Source: Nevskiaceae bacterium
GTDB lineage: Bacteria > Pseudomonadota > Gammaproteobacteria > Steroidobacterales > Steroidobacteraceae
Reading direction: 5' to 3'
Assembly (NCBI GenBank): GCA_018883185.1
Contig: VEQP01000002.1
Span: forward strand, 62,001 to 126,000
DNA length: 64,000 nt
The first letter of the stretch is position 1. Each line of letters opens with the position of its first letter. The position numbers were made by a program, and so were the translations under genes. Under the pieces are notes generated by a model. The model was not told the origin of the DNA, did no database searches, and worked only from the letters and a program-made list of their open reading frames with translations. Of this stretch, positions 1 to 9,567 are shown piece after piece.

Positions 1-885
1 GGTCAGACCGATTTCGGGCACCAGCACGAGCACCCGCCGTTGTCGTGCCAACTGCCGCGCCGTGAGGCGCAGATACACCTCAGTCTTGCCGCTGCCCGTG
101 ATGCCATGGAGTAGCCAAGCGTGGAAACCGTCCTCATCGCTAGCTGTGATTGCCTGCAGTGCGGCCTGCTGGCCCTCGGTGGGGTGGGGTTCGGTCACGG
201 CCGGTTCGCGAGCGGGTGCTGCTTCGGGCGTGCTCACCGGGCGTTCGCCGCGCAGCACCCAACCACGTTCTCGTAGGGCTTTGGCCGCCTCCCGCCAACC
301 CGGGCTCTTCAAATCGAGCGCCGCCGCACTCCAGCCGTCCCCGCGCCCCTCGGGAGCGGCCTCGGCGAGCTGCTCGAGCAGGGCGCGTTGCCTGGGTGCG
401 CGACGGGGTTCACCCTTGGCGAGTGCTTCGTGCCCGACGGCGGTGATACACCAACATTCCTCGATCGCCTGCAATGAGGCGCCGTCGCGCAGCAGCTTCG
501 GCAGGGCTGTCGCGATGACCTCTCCAAGCGGATGGTGGTAGTAGTCGGCGGCCCATTGCAGGGTCTGCAGCAGAGCGGGGCCAAAGCTCGGCTGATGGTC
601 GATTACCGATGAAATCCGTTTCAGTTTCGAAGTTTCAACACTTGATTGATCAACCAGTGAAACAACTACCCCCACGATTATCCGATTTCCGAAGGGGACC
701 CAGACCCGCATCCCGACCTCGATGGTGGCAGCCGCGGCGCGCGATTCAGGGTCGGCCGGCTCGGTCATCGTGGCCGGAGGCAAGTAATCGAAGCTGCGCC
801 GCAGCGGCGAATCAAGGACCACGCGGATGATCGAACCCGGCGGGTTCGCAGCCGCCAACGGCTCTGCCGTAGGGGTGGCGGTCAT
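1..885 (-). CDS. priA: Primosomal protein N' (PriA helicase), 3' part cut off by the window
   Basis: This is the first 295 codons of PriA, the superfamily 2 DNA helicase that reloads the replisome at stalled forks. The ATG is at 885 and the frame stays open to base 1. An N-terminal 3'-DNA-binding region (about residues 18-130, with FDYLPP and VWVPFGNR) is followed by the start of the helicase core. The Walker A motif GITGSGKT lies at 261-268 and the PriA-typical VLVLVPEIGLT at 285-295. The zinc-binding part and helicase motifs II-VI lie outside the window. Sites resembling DnaA boxes lie 10-44 bp upstream of the start codon. The family assignment is firm. Confidence 0.95.
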   Translation of the reverse strand, partial: MTATPTAEPLAAANPPGSIIRVVLDSPLRRSFDYLPPATMTEPADPESRAAAATIEVGMRVWVPFGNRIIVGVVVSLVDQSSVETSKLKRISSVIDHQPSFGPALLQTLQWAADYYHHPLGEVIATALPKLLRDGASLQAIEECWCITAVGHEALAKGEPRRAPRQRALLEQLAEAAPEGRGDGWSAAALDLKSPGWREAAKALRERGWVLRGERPVSTPEAAPAREPAVTEPHPTEGQQAALQAITASDEDGFHAWLLHGITGSGKTEVYLRLTARQLARQRRVLVLVPEIGLT

Positions 886-894
886 GGCGTGAAG

Positions 895-929
895 TTGTCC
901 ACAGAGCGTGTGGATAACGTTGTGGATAG
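895..929. promoter_or_regulatory. Cluster of three DnaA-box-like 9-mers upstream of priA
   Basis: Three 9-mers resemble the DnaA box TTATCCACA. TTGTCCACA at 895-903 on the plus strand has one mismatch. A perfect copy lies on the minus strand at 909-917 (plus-strand TGTGGATAA). CTATCCACA lies on the minus strand at 921-929 with one mismatch. They fall in 35 bp between the priA start and an inverted repeat at 981-997, followed by an AT-rich stretch near 1007-1027. Seen directly: the motifs. Inferred: DnaA binding, either to regulate priA or as part of a replication-initiation region. No dnaA, dnaN or mnmG is in the window, so an oriC call is not supported. Confidence 0.55.
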
Positions 930-980
930 TCGGGTTTTCAAGCGAAATTCCCAGCGATTTTCCGCAGATTCGTGTGGACC

Positions 981-997
981 TGGTCAAGAATTGACCA
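981..997. repeat. Perfect 7-bp inverted repeat (TGGTCAA-3-TTGACCA)
   Basis: Two perfect 7-bp arms are separated by GAA in the 226-bp gap between priA and the EamA gene. It lies about 50 bp beyond the DnaA-box cluster and next to AT-rich sequence. It could be an operator for a dimeric regulator acting on priA. It is too short, with no T run, to be a terminator. The rest of the 886-1111 gap shows nothing else recognisable. Confidence 0.4.
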
Positions 998-1111
998 CTG
1001 CCAGACAAATCCTTTTAAATCAATGTCTTGGCGCGCGGCTTGGTCGCTGAGCACCCGTTTTACGACAGTTTTGTTACTTGGTTTCTGCAGCACTGTGCGT
1101 AAGTGCCTGAT

Positions 1112-2017
1112 TTATCGTTGATCCGCCTCGGCAGGCTTGGTCTGCTCTGCCGGCGCAGCCTCGCTGCGGTTCTCCCGCCAGGCCACGTACACGCCCGCCG
1201 AGATGACAAGCCCTGCGCCCCACAGCATGGTGCCGTTCGGCAGCACCGTCCAGACCGCCCAGTCGATCAGAATGCCCCACAGGATGGCCGTGTACTCGAT
1301 GGGCGCCACCACGGCAGCGGGCGAGTGCCTGAAGGCCTCGGTGATGTAGTGCTGACCCACCCAACCGAGACCGCCTGCGACCACCAGCAGACCCCAGTCG
1401 CTGCGGCGAATGGCGACCCAGCCGGCGGCGGCGAGCGCACCCGCGATGAGCAGTACCACGACTAGATAAGTGCACACCATGCTGCTCGAGGTCTCGGTTC
1501 GGGCGAGTACCCGAGCTGTCAGTACGACGAAGGCGTAACACAGGGCCGAGACGGCGGCGGCGATGCCTGTCCACAGCGACATCCCGTCAGGCCGAGGCTG
1601 CAGGATGATCAGCACACCGATGAAACCGAAGACGATGGCCAGCCACCGACCGGCATCGACTTTCTCCGCCAGCCACCAAGCCGCAAGGGCGGCTACCAGC
1701 AGCGGGGCGGCCATATACACCGAGTAGACCGAGGCCAAAGACGCGTGGCGCAGGGCGTAGACGAAGGTGATCAGCATTACCACGCCGAGCACGGCCCGCA
1801 GCAGGTGCAAGCCGAGGCGCGTGGGCTTGAGGTCACTCAGCCTGCCAGACCAGATCAGCGGCAGGAACACGAACGGCAATGAGGCCGCGGCGCGCATCGC
1901 CGTAACCTGCATCGGTGGGTAATACGCCGCAAACACCTTCAGCAGCGCATCCATGAGTGAGAACGCGGCCACGGCGACGAACATCGCCAGCACGCCGCGA
2001 GCGCTGCCGGATTTCAT
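1112..2017 (-). CDS. EamA/DMT-family transporter (inner membrane permease)
   Basis: A 301-residue hydrophobic protein with about ten predicted membrane helices in two repeated EamA halves (about residues 8-138 and 150-285), the usual size and layout of drug/metabolite-superfamily permeases. The first half has the typical ADP/FLLP-like helices (AFSLMDALLKVF, LPFVFLPLIW). The second carries the conserved AAVVAPIEYTAILWG segment. The ATG at 2017 gives a normal N-terminus directly before helix 1. The C-terminus is a short charged tail. The substrate cannot be told from sequence; members export amino acids, metabolites or drugs. It stands alone, with the priA upstream gap to its left. Confidence 0.85.
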   Translation of the reverse strand: MKSGSARGVLAMFVAVAAFSLMDALLKVFAAYYPPMQVTAMRAAASLPFVFLPLIWSGRLSDLKPTRLGLHLLRAVLGVVMLITFVYALRHASLASVYSVYMAAPLLVAALAAWWLAEKVDAGRWLAIVFGFIGVLIILQPRPDGMSLWTGIAAAVSALCYAFVVLTARVLARTETSSSMVCTYLVVVLLIAGALAAAGWVAIRRSDWGLLVVAGGLGWVGQHYITEAFRHSPAAVVAPIEYTAILWGILIDWAVWTVLPNGTMLWGAGLVISAGVYVAWRENRSEAAPAEQTKPAEADQR

Positions 2018-2249
2018 GCCGCGAGACTATACGGGAAACCTCACTCGGCCAAATGACGGCGGGCTACGCTAGCCAAAAACGCTAGGTTTCAATGCTTAAT
2101 ATTGATGGATATCGATAGATATAGGCGTTCGTTGCAATACGGCGGCAGAGTAGAAGTATTGTGGGGCGTTTGGGTGATACCCGTTGCCTCAGAACAACCA
2201 ACAACAACGCCAGTTTCGATAAAAACACCAATAAGAGCGCTCGTCCCAC

Positions 2250-2552
2250 ATGACATCAGTTGCTCCGACCCCGCTGCAGGCCCTGCGCCACGTCAGTCTC
2301 GCTCCCGCCTTGCTGATCGCCGCGCAGCATGCCAACCCCTCGATTTCCGAACTCGTCATGAATTATCGCTTGAACGGTCTTGGCGGCGATCGGGCCTGCC
2401 GCAAGCTCATCCACCGCATGCATCGGCTCAACTTACTGCAGGTCGATCGCGGTGGGCGGGACGATCGTCGGGAGAAGTCCGTGCGCCTCACCGACGAGGC
2501 CCGCGAGTTTTTGCGCGAGCTACGCGATCACCTGCACTCGCTCGGCGTTTAG
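2250..2552 (+). CDS. Small winged-helix/MarR-like putative regulator
   Basis: A 100-residue protein whose C-terminal half looks like a winged helix. A helix-turn-helix-like segment (about residues 33-62, including GGDRACRKLIHRMHRLNLLQ) leads to a wing-type motif, KSVRLTDEAREFLRELRDHL, which resembles the end of MarR-family domains. The rest of a MarR dimerisation region is missing, so it is a minimal protein. The ATG at 2250 lacks a strong Shine-Dalgarno. The 232 bp upstream (2018-2249) is AT-richer than its surroundings, contains a short CGCTAG direct repeat near 2068-2086, and otherwise shows nothing. No operon partner is present. A DNA-binding role is inferred. Confidence 0.55.
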   Translation: MTSVAPTPLQALRHVSLAPALLIAAQHANPSISELVMNYRLNGLGGDRACRKLIHRMHRLNLLQVDRGGRDDRREKSVRLTDEAREFLRELRDHLHSLGV

Positions 2553-2570
2553 CCGCGCGCGCTCACTCTC

Positions 2571-3608
2571 TCAGGGCTCGTCCACGGTAAATCCGCGCGA
2601 GCGCATTTGCGCGAGCACTCCGTTGCGCTTGTACAACTCATCGATGGGCACGATGGCTAGCGTCACCGCGTGAGTGTCGAGCGCCTTTACCGCGAGCTTC
2701 AGCCAGGCGTCATCAAATCGCTGACGAATCTCGGCGAGCTTTGGCGCCATGGTCAGCGCACTCCAACACGCATCCCGTTGCTCGGCTGAGGCGGCTGAGC
2801 GCCAGGCTTCAATATCTCCAACGGCCCAGGCTTCGGCGCGGTTGCGTGCTGTGGCGAGATCAGACTCGAGCCGATCGAGGGTCGAGCGTAGACAGGCAAT
2901 CTCAGCCTCACGAGGGATTTGCGCCACATCCGCCAGCGCGCCCTGGGGGTCATCGATGCGCACTTGCGGCTCGACGATCGGCACCTTGCGGGATTTGGCG
3001 AGTTTGGTGACCGCCTTGCTGATGTCGTTGCGGTTGGTGAGGCCGCTGCGCGAGATCGCCTCGCTCCACAGTTCGCCGGCGGCGAGGGCGGGCCGGCGCT
3101 TGAGCATGTCGCGCTTGTTGGGGGCATATTTCTGCCGCAGCGAATCGAAGCGCCCATAAAGCGGCGGCGGCAGGACTTCCTGCAGCGTCTGCCGCTCATC
3201 GTTGCCGCGCAACTTGCGAAATTGCATGTAGAGGCGCACCGCCTTGATCGGGCCGATGTCGGCCGAGACATCAAAGCCGGCCGGAATGAACTGCTGGGCG
3301 CGGGCCAATACGTTCTCGACTTCCCGTGAACGCCAGGTCATTTTCTTCGGCAGTGGACTCAGGGTGCCGAGGATGTACAGGGTGTTGTCGCCGTTGCGCA
3401 CCTTCCAAAGTCCGGGGCCAGCGCGCTCGCCGATGATGGTGACTTCCTCGATGGCGTCTTCAACGACACCCAAACCCACACCGACCCCGCTCGCCGTGCT
3501 GTTCGACGTCTCGCTCGCCCTCAACGTGCCGCTCGCCAGCGTCGCGGCCAGCAGCCCGAGTGCAAAGAATCTGCAACGTGACGAACGGAACTTTGCGGCT
3601 GAGGTCAT
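2571..3608 (-). CDS. TraB/GumN family protein, exported
   Basis: A 345-residue protein with a signal peptide (MTSAAKFRSSRCRFFALGLLAA) followed by a TraB/GumN domain from about residue 65. Family hallmarks are GLWKVRNGDNTLYILGTL near its start and the following KKMTWRSREVE. A longer reading to 3683 exists, but the ATG at 3608 puts the signal peptide at the N-terminus and was chosen. TraB/GumN proteins resemble the Tiki metalloprotease fold; the bacterial function is largely unknown. The family's GxxH motif reads GTLS here, so a metal-dependent peptidase role is doubtful. It is transcribed divergently from the HNH gene with 45 bp between starts. Confidence 0.8.
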   Translation of the reverse strand: MTSAAKFRSSRCRFFALGLLAATLASGTLRASETSNSTASGVGVGLGVVEDAIEEVTIIGERAGPGLWKVRNGDNTLYILGTLSPLPKKMTWRSREVENVLARAQQFIPAGFDVSADIGPIKAVRLYMQFRKLRGNDERQTLQEVLPPPLYGRFDSLRQKYAPNKRDMLKRRPALAAGELWSEAISRSGLTNRNDISKAVTKLAKSRKVPIVEPQVRIDDPQGALADVAQIPREAEIACLRSTLDRLESDLATARNRAEAWAVGDIEAWRSAASAEQRDACWSALTMAPKLAEIRQRFDDAWLKLAVKALDTHAVTLAIVPIDELYKRNGVLAQMRSRGFTVDEP

Positions 3609-3653
3609 GTCGTGTTGCTCCGTGGCGGGGTGCTCCCGTATCTTACGGTACCG

Positions 3654-4307
3654 ATGTCGATTCGCGACCCTGACGACTTCCATATCGTGGCGCAGCCCGC
3701 CGAGGGCGTGTCATTGCATCAACCGGTGCTGCGCACCGACGTCGCCGGCATGCCGCTCGAATGGATCGACTACCGCGAGGCGGCGCGACTCTACCACCAG
3801 CAGCAGATCGCCTACACCTGCGGCACACCCATCTTTCGTCTTTACGGCGGCACGAACGCCGTGACCGGCGAGCGCACGGTGCTCGAGGTCAACTCCATCG
3901 TTGCGACGGTGGGGCAGAGCGGCAACCCGGGGCATCTGCGGCAGGACTATGTGCCGCCGCTCAACAATCAGACCTTGTTTCGGCGCGACGCCTTTCTTTG
4001 TCTCTACTGCGGGCAGCGGTTCTCCAGTCGCGACCTGTCACGCGACCATGTGCGCCCGTTCAGTCAGGGTGGCCGCGACGTGTGGACCAACGTGGTCACC
4101 GCCTGTCGTCGCTGCAACAACTACAAAGCCTGGCGCACGCCCGAGCAGGCGAAGATGCAGCTGCTCGCCGTGCCGTTCACGCCGACCTACGCCGAGTACA
4201 TTTTCCTCAAGGGGCGTCGCGTGCTCATCGACCAGATGGAGTACCTGCTTGCACACTTTCCGCGCAGTAGTCCCCTGCACGGGCGCATTCGCCAGTTGAT
4301 GTCTTGA
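3654..4307 (+). CDS. HNH endonuclease domain protein
   Basis: A 217-residue protein with an HNH nuclease domain at about residues 105-160. A CxxC pair (CLYCGQRF) precedes the SRDHVRPFSQGG core, followed by the Asn-containing TNVVTACRRCNNYK with a second CxxC. The four cysteines fit a structural zinc site, and the His-Asn residues fit the metal-dependent nicking centre. An in-frame TTG at 3612 would add 14 residues; the ATG at 3654 is preferred. This short family is widespread as a stand-alone chromosomal gene in proteobacteria, and its target is unknown. No methylase is nearby, so this is not an obvious restriction system. Its 3' end overlaps the convergent Asp-box gene by 83 bp. Confidence 0.85.
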   Translation: MSIRDPDDFHIVAQPAEGVSLHQPVLRTDVAGMPLEWIDYREAARLYHQQQIAYTCGTPIFRLYGGTNAVTGERTVLEVNSIVATVGQSGNPGHLRQDYVPPLNNQTLFRRDAFLCLYCGQRFSSRDLSRDHVRPFSQGGRDVWTNVVTACRRCNNYKAWRTPEQAKMQLLAVPFTPTYAEYIFLKGRRVLIDQMEYLLAHFPRSSPLHGRIRQLMS

Positions 4308-5613
4308 GCGCACGGGCGGGCGAGGGCTCGCTCCAGCGCATGGCATGCACCTCGGTGCCTTGCTGCCACGCCACCTGCACGCTGCCATCGCTGCGTCCGG
4401 CAATCACCGGCAATTGCAGCGCGGTACCCGGCGGACCCGTGATTTCGTTGATGGGGCCATAGTTCGCACCGAGATCGTACGAGGCGCGGGTGAATACGCG
4501 CCGCACGCCATCGGCCAATTTGGCGTGCCAGAAGAGGTGAACGGTCTTACCGGCGACTGCAACCACAGGGGCATCCGACACCACGGCGTCGGGATGGGTC
4601 GGTACGGGTGTTGCCCAGGTGCGTCCGCCATCGGTGGACCGCGCGACATAAGCCCCGGGCTTCGATTCACCGCCGCTGAAGAACGTGGCGAGCACCACGC
4701 CCTCGGCCGCGGCCACACTCGTTGCCTTGAGCGGGCAGCCTTCGATTTCCCAGCGCTGCGCGGCGATGCGTTGCCGAGGCGAGAAGGTTCTGCCGCCGTC
4801 GGCCGACACCATGAGCACACTATCGCGGAACTTGCCCTCGACCTGGCGCGAACCGACGTACAGCCGACCATCGTTTGCCGCGAACGCCGTCAACTGGCAG
4901 CACGGACAGACGTCAGCCGGGAGAATTTCCCGATCCGTCTCGAAACTCCGCCCGTCGTTGCGCGAGACCGCCATGAACACCTTGCCCGAGTCGCCCTCTT
5001 TGGCCATGTCGCGGGTGTCGATCCACAGCGCGTAGACGTTGCCTCGACCATCGGTCGTGAGCGTGCCGAACACGTGCGCGTGGGTCAGACCGCCATGCAC
5101 GAGCTCGCTCGCGTCGGTGTTCGCCATCGTGTTGAGCCGCTGCGGGCGGGAGAACTTGCGTCCCCCGTCTGTCGATCTCGAGTACATGGCGACCGCTTCG
5201 GGCTTGCCGTTGACCGGATTGACGTCGTTGCCAGCGTAGAACACATGCACCGTGCCATTGGCGCCGACCACGATGCGCGGCTTGCTGACCGAGAAACCCC
5301 ACACATCACCGGACGTGGCGTTCAGTCGCACCGGTGCGGAGTAACTCCGGCCGCCGTCGCTGGAGTGTGCATACAACAGGTTGGTGGCAGCCACGTGCGA
5401 GTGACCGTATTTCGAGTGATCGTGGGCAGGCGCAGCGGTGTTCTCGTCGATCCAGACGATGTGCACGACCCCGTCAGGACCCAAAGCGATTTCCGGACTC
5501 TGCGCCTTGTGCTCGGCTTCGCTGACCCGCACGGCGACATCGGCCGAGGCTGGCAACGATCCGGAGATGAGCGGCACGAGAGCGAGCAACACGCCGAAAA
5601 ACTTGTATTTCAT
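4225..5613 (-). CDS. Exported Asp-box (BNR/sialidase-fold) protein
   Basis: A 462-residue protein with a clear signal peptide (MKYKFFGVLLALVPLISGSLPASA), then a beta-propeller. At least five Asp-box motifs are visible: SSDGGRSY, STDGGRKF, SRNDGRSF, SADGGRTF and STDGGRTW. Asp-boxes occur in sialidases but also in many non-enzymatic propellers. The catalytic Arg triad and Tyr/Glu pair of true sialidases cannot be confirmed by eye, so enzyme activity is not claimed. A CPCC motif around residue 235 could bind metal or form a disulfide. It is probably periplasmic or secreted. The start at 5613 is back to back with the exonuclease gene, and the 3' end overlaps the HNH gene. Confidence 0.75.
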   Translation of the reverse strand: MKYKFFGVLLALVPLISGSLPASADVAVRVSEAEHKAQSPEIALGPDGVVHIVWIDENTAAPAHDHSKYGHSHVAATNLLYAHSSDGGRSYSAPVRLNATSGDVWGFSVSKPRIVVGANGTVHVFYAGNDVNPVNGKPEAVAMYSRSTDGGRKFSRPQRLNTMANTDASELVHGGLTHAHVFGTLTTDGRGNVYALWIDTRDMAKEGDSGKVFMAVSRNDGRSFETDREILPADVCPCCQLTAFAANDGRLYVGSRQVEGKFRDSVLMVSADGGRTFSPRQRIAAQRWEIEGCPLKATSVAAAEGVVLATFFSGGESKPGAYVARSTDGGRTWATPVPTHPDAVVSDAPVVAVAGKTVHLFWHAKLADGVRRVFTRASYDLGANYGPINEITGPPGTALQLPVIAGRSDGSVQVAWQQGTEVHAMRWSEPSPARALKTSTGECARAGDYCAESVQAGTPSGR

Positions 5614-5641
5614 GGCAGGACTCCGTGGCTACAATCGTGGG

Positions 5642-6550
5642 GTGCTGTACCTCATCGACGCCTCAGTCTATGTATTCCGCGCCTACTATTCGATGCCGCC
5701 CGACATGCTTGACCGCGAGGGGAACGCCGCCCACGCGGTGTTTGGTTTCGCGAGATTTCTAGGTGATCTGATCGAGCGCGCCAAGCCGCGTTACCTTGCG
5801 GTGGCCTTCGACGAGAGTCTCGAGACTTCGTTCCGTAATCGCATCGACCCAGCCTACAAGGCCAATCGGGAGCCCGCGCCCGCCGATCTCAAACTGCAGT
5901 TCGCGCGTTGCAGGGAGTTTTGCGAACATCTTGGTGTGGCGCACTTCGGTAGCGGCGAATACGAGGCTGACGACATCATCGGCACCTTGCATGCCAAGTT
6001 CCGGCGCGAAGGCCTGCCTGCGACGCTCGTTACCCGCGACAAGGATCTCGCCCAGTTGGTGCGTGAAGGCGACGTGTATTGGAACTACACCGAAAATATG
6101 CGCCTGCAACATCACGAGATCGAAGCGCATTTTGGCGTGGCGCCTGAGCGGTACGCCGACTATCTGGCTTTGACCGGCGATGCGGTCGACAACATCAAGG
6201 GCGTGCCTGGTGTTGGACCGAAGACCGCAGCGGTGCTACTCAAGGAATTCGCGTCGCTCGAGGAGCTGTACGACAATCTTGCGGAGGTGGTTCGTCTGCC
6301 CATCCGCGGCGCGGCGAAATTGCCGCAACGTCTGGAGACTCATCGGGACCAGGCTTTTCACGCGAGGCGACTCACCGAGATCGCACGCGACATGCCACTG
6401 ACGGCGGATCGCGACGGTTTGCGGCCGCGCAAACCCGACATGGCAGCGCTCGAGACGTTCTTCGACCAGCATAACTTCGGGCCGATGCTGCGACGGCAAA
6501 GCCTGCGCCTCGCGGAACTCGCGACTGCCCAGGAGCGGCCTGCCGCATGA
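5642..6550 (+). CDS. 5'-3' exonuclease (PolA N-terminal/ExoIX-type flap nuclease)
   Basis: A 302-residue FEN-type nuclease equivalent to the stand-alone N-terminal domain of DNA polymerase I. Metal ligands are visible in LIDASVY (residue 6), AFDES (57), GEYEADD (105-111) and TRDKD, and a helix-3-turn-helix DNA-binding segment in GDAVDNIKGVPGVGPKTA. The GTG at 5642 was chosen: it opens directly on the family's first strand, while the ATG at 5612 overlaps the start codon of the divergent gene. It has no polymerase domain. It overlaps the acyltransferase gene by 4 bp (ATGA), so they are translationally coupled. A role in flap or RNA-primer removal is the family expectation. Confidence 0.88.
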   Translation: MLYLIDASVYVFRAYYSMPPDMLDREGNAAHAVFGFARFLGDLIERAKPRYLAVAFDESLETSFRNRIDPAYKANREPAPADLKLQFARCREFCEHLGVAHFGSGEYEADDIIGTLHAKFRREGLPATLVTRDKDLAQLVREGDVYWNYTENMRLQHHEIEAHFGVAPERYADYLALTGDAVDNIKGVPGVGPKTAAVLLKEFASLEELYDNLAEVVRLPIRGAAKLPQRLETHRDQAFHARRLTEIARDMPLTADRDGLRPRKPDMAALETFFDQHNFGPMLRRQSLRLAELATAQERPAA

Positions 6551-7425
6551 ACTGGCGTCACGCACTGCCGAAGTACTGGCCGATCTGGCTGGCGCTGTTT
6601 CTGCTGCAGGGATTTGCGAGGCGCGACTACCCGACCCTGCTGCGATGGGGCCGTGCATTAGGGCGATTGGCCAGACGACTGCCGCTGCCGCAGCATCGCG
6701 TCGTACGCCGCAATCTCGAGTTGTGTCTGCCTGAGCTCGATGCTGCCGCACGCGAGCGCCTGTTGCGCCAGCATTTTGAAGAGGCCGGCATCAGCGTGAC
6801 CGAGACCGCGCTCGCTTGGTTTGCGCCACCCGAGCGACTGTTGCAGCTCGTCCGCTTTGAAGGTCTCGAGCAAGTCGATCGTCTGGTCGCGAGTGGGCGA
6901 GGCGTGATTTTGCTGGCCGCACACTTCACCACGCTCGAAATCGGCGCGCGTTTCGCGACCGCAGCGCGCCCCGTGCACGCCGTCTACAAGCCTTCGCGCA
7001 ATTCGCTGGTCAGCGAATTTTTCCGGCGATATCGTGGTGCTGTCTCGGCCGGCATGATCGCGAGCGACGACATTCGCAGCATGGTGCGCGTGCTGAAAGC
7101 AGGAGGCGTGGTGTGGTACGCGCCTGATCAGGCCTTCCGCGGCAAGGGCGCGGAGATGGTGCCGCTGTTCGGCATTCCCGTCGCCACCAATACCGCGACG
7201 TCGCGTCTCGAACGCTTAACGGGCGCAGCGGTATTGTCGTATTTCGTCGAGCGGTTGCCGGGCGATGCGGGATACGTGGTGCGTATTGGAGCGGATCATG
7301 TTGCCGACACCGCACACTATCATGCGCTCATCGAGCGTGAGGCGCGACGCCTGCCCGCGCAATATCTTTGGCTGCACAAGCGACTGAAGAACATCGACAC
7401 GAGCGCGCCCGATTTCTACAAGTGA
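6547..7425 (+). CDS. LpxL/HtrB-family lipid A acyltransferase
   Basis: A 292-residue lysophospholipid-acyltransferase-fold protein of the LpxL/LpxM group, which adds secondary acyl chains to Kdo2-lipid IVA at the inner membrane. The catalytic H(X)4D/E motif is HFTTLE, with His126 and Glu131. Other family features are the N-terminal membrane anchor ([10 protein letters not shown]), [11 protein letters not shown], a [10 protein letters not shown] segment and the [10 protein letters not shown] ending. Length is close to the usual 300. Which acyl position and chain length it uses cannot be told, so no symbol is given. It is coupled to the upstream exonuclease gene by an ATGA overlap. Confidence 0.85.
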   Translation: MNWRHALPKYWPIWLALFLLQGFARRDYPTLLRWGRALGRLARRLPLPQHRVVRRNLELCLPELDAAARERLLRQHFEEAGISVTETALAWFAPPERLLQLVRFEGLEQVDRLVASGRGVILLAAHFTTLEIGARFATAARPVHAVYKPSRNSLVSEFFRRYRGAVSAGMIASDDIRSMVRVLKAGGVVWYAPDQAFRGKGAEMVPLFGIPVATNTATSRLERLTGAAVLSYFVERLPGDAGYVVRIGADHVADTAHYHALIEREARRLPAQYLWLHKRLKNIDTSAPDFYK

Positions 7426-7450
7426 TATCGCTATCCTCGAGACCTGTATC

Positions 7451-9430
<1,980 letters not shown>

Positions 9431-9567
9431 CGGCGCGTTCTCATTCACTCGGAACAAGAGCGTTGCGATTGAGCAACACATCGATGCGTTGCATGCCTTT
9501 TTTGCAGCAGTTGGTCTAGGATTGCGGCACGCGGAGCAACGACGCTCATTGCGACGGAGGGTTGAAC

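Noticed and set aside
886-1111. Chromosomal replication origin (oriC)
   Set aside because: DnaA boxes are present but only three, and dnaA, dnaN, gyrB, rpmH or mnmG are not adjacent. Reported as a finding instead.
3612-3653. TTG start for the HNH gene
   Set aside because: The ATG at 3654 gives a normal protein start, and the TTG start would lie only 3 bp from the start codon of the divergent TraB/GumN gene.
3654-4307. Restriction-modification system
   Set aside because: Only an HNH domain is present; no methyltransferase or specificity gene lies nearby.
4345-5712. 455-codon plus-strand ORF opposite the Asp-box gene
   Set aside because: The minus strand has a signal peptide and five Asp-boxes; the plus-strand frame has none and would overlap the exonuclease start.
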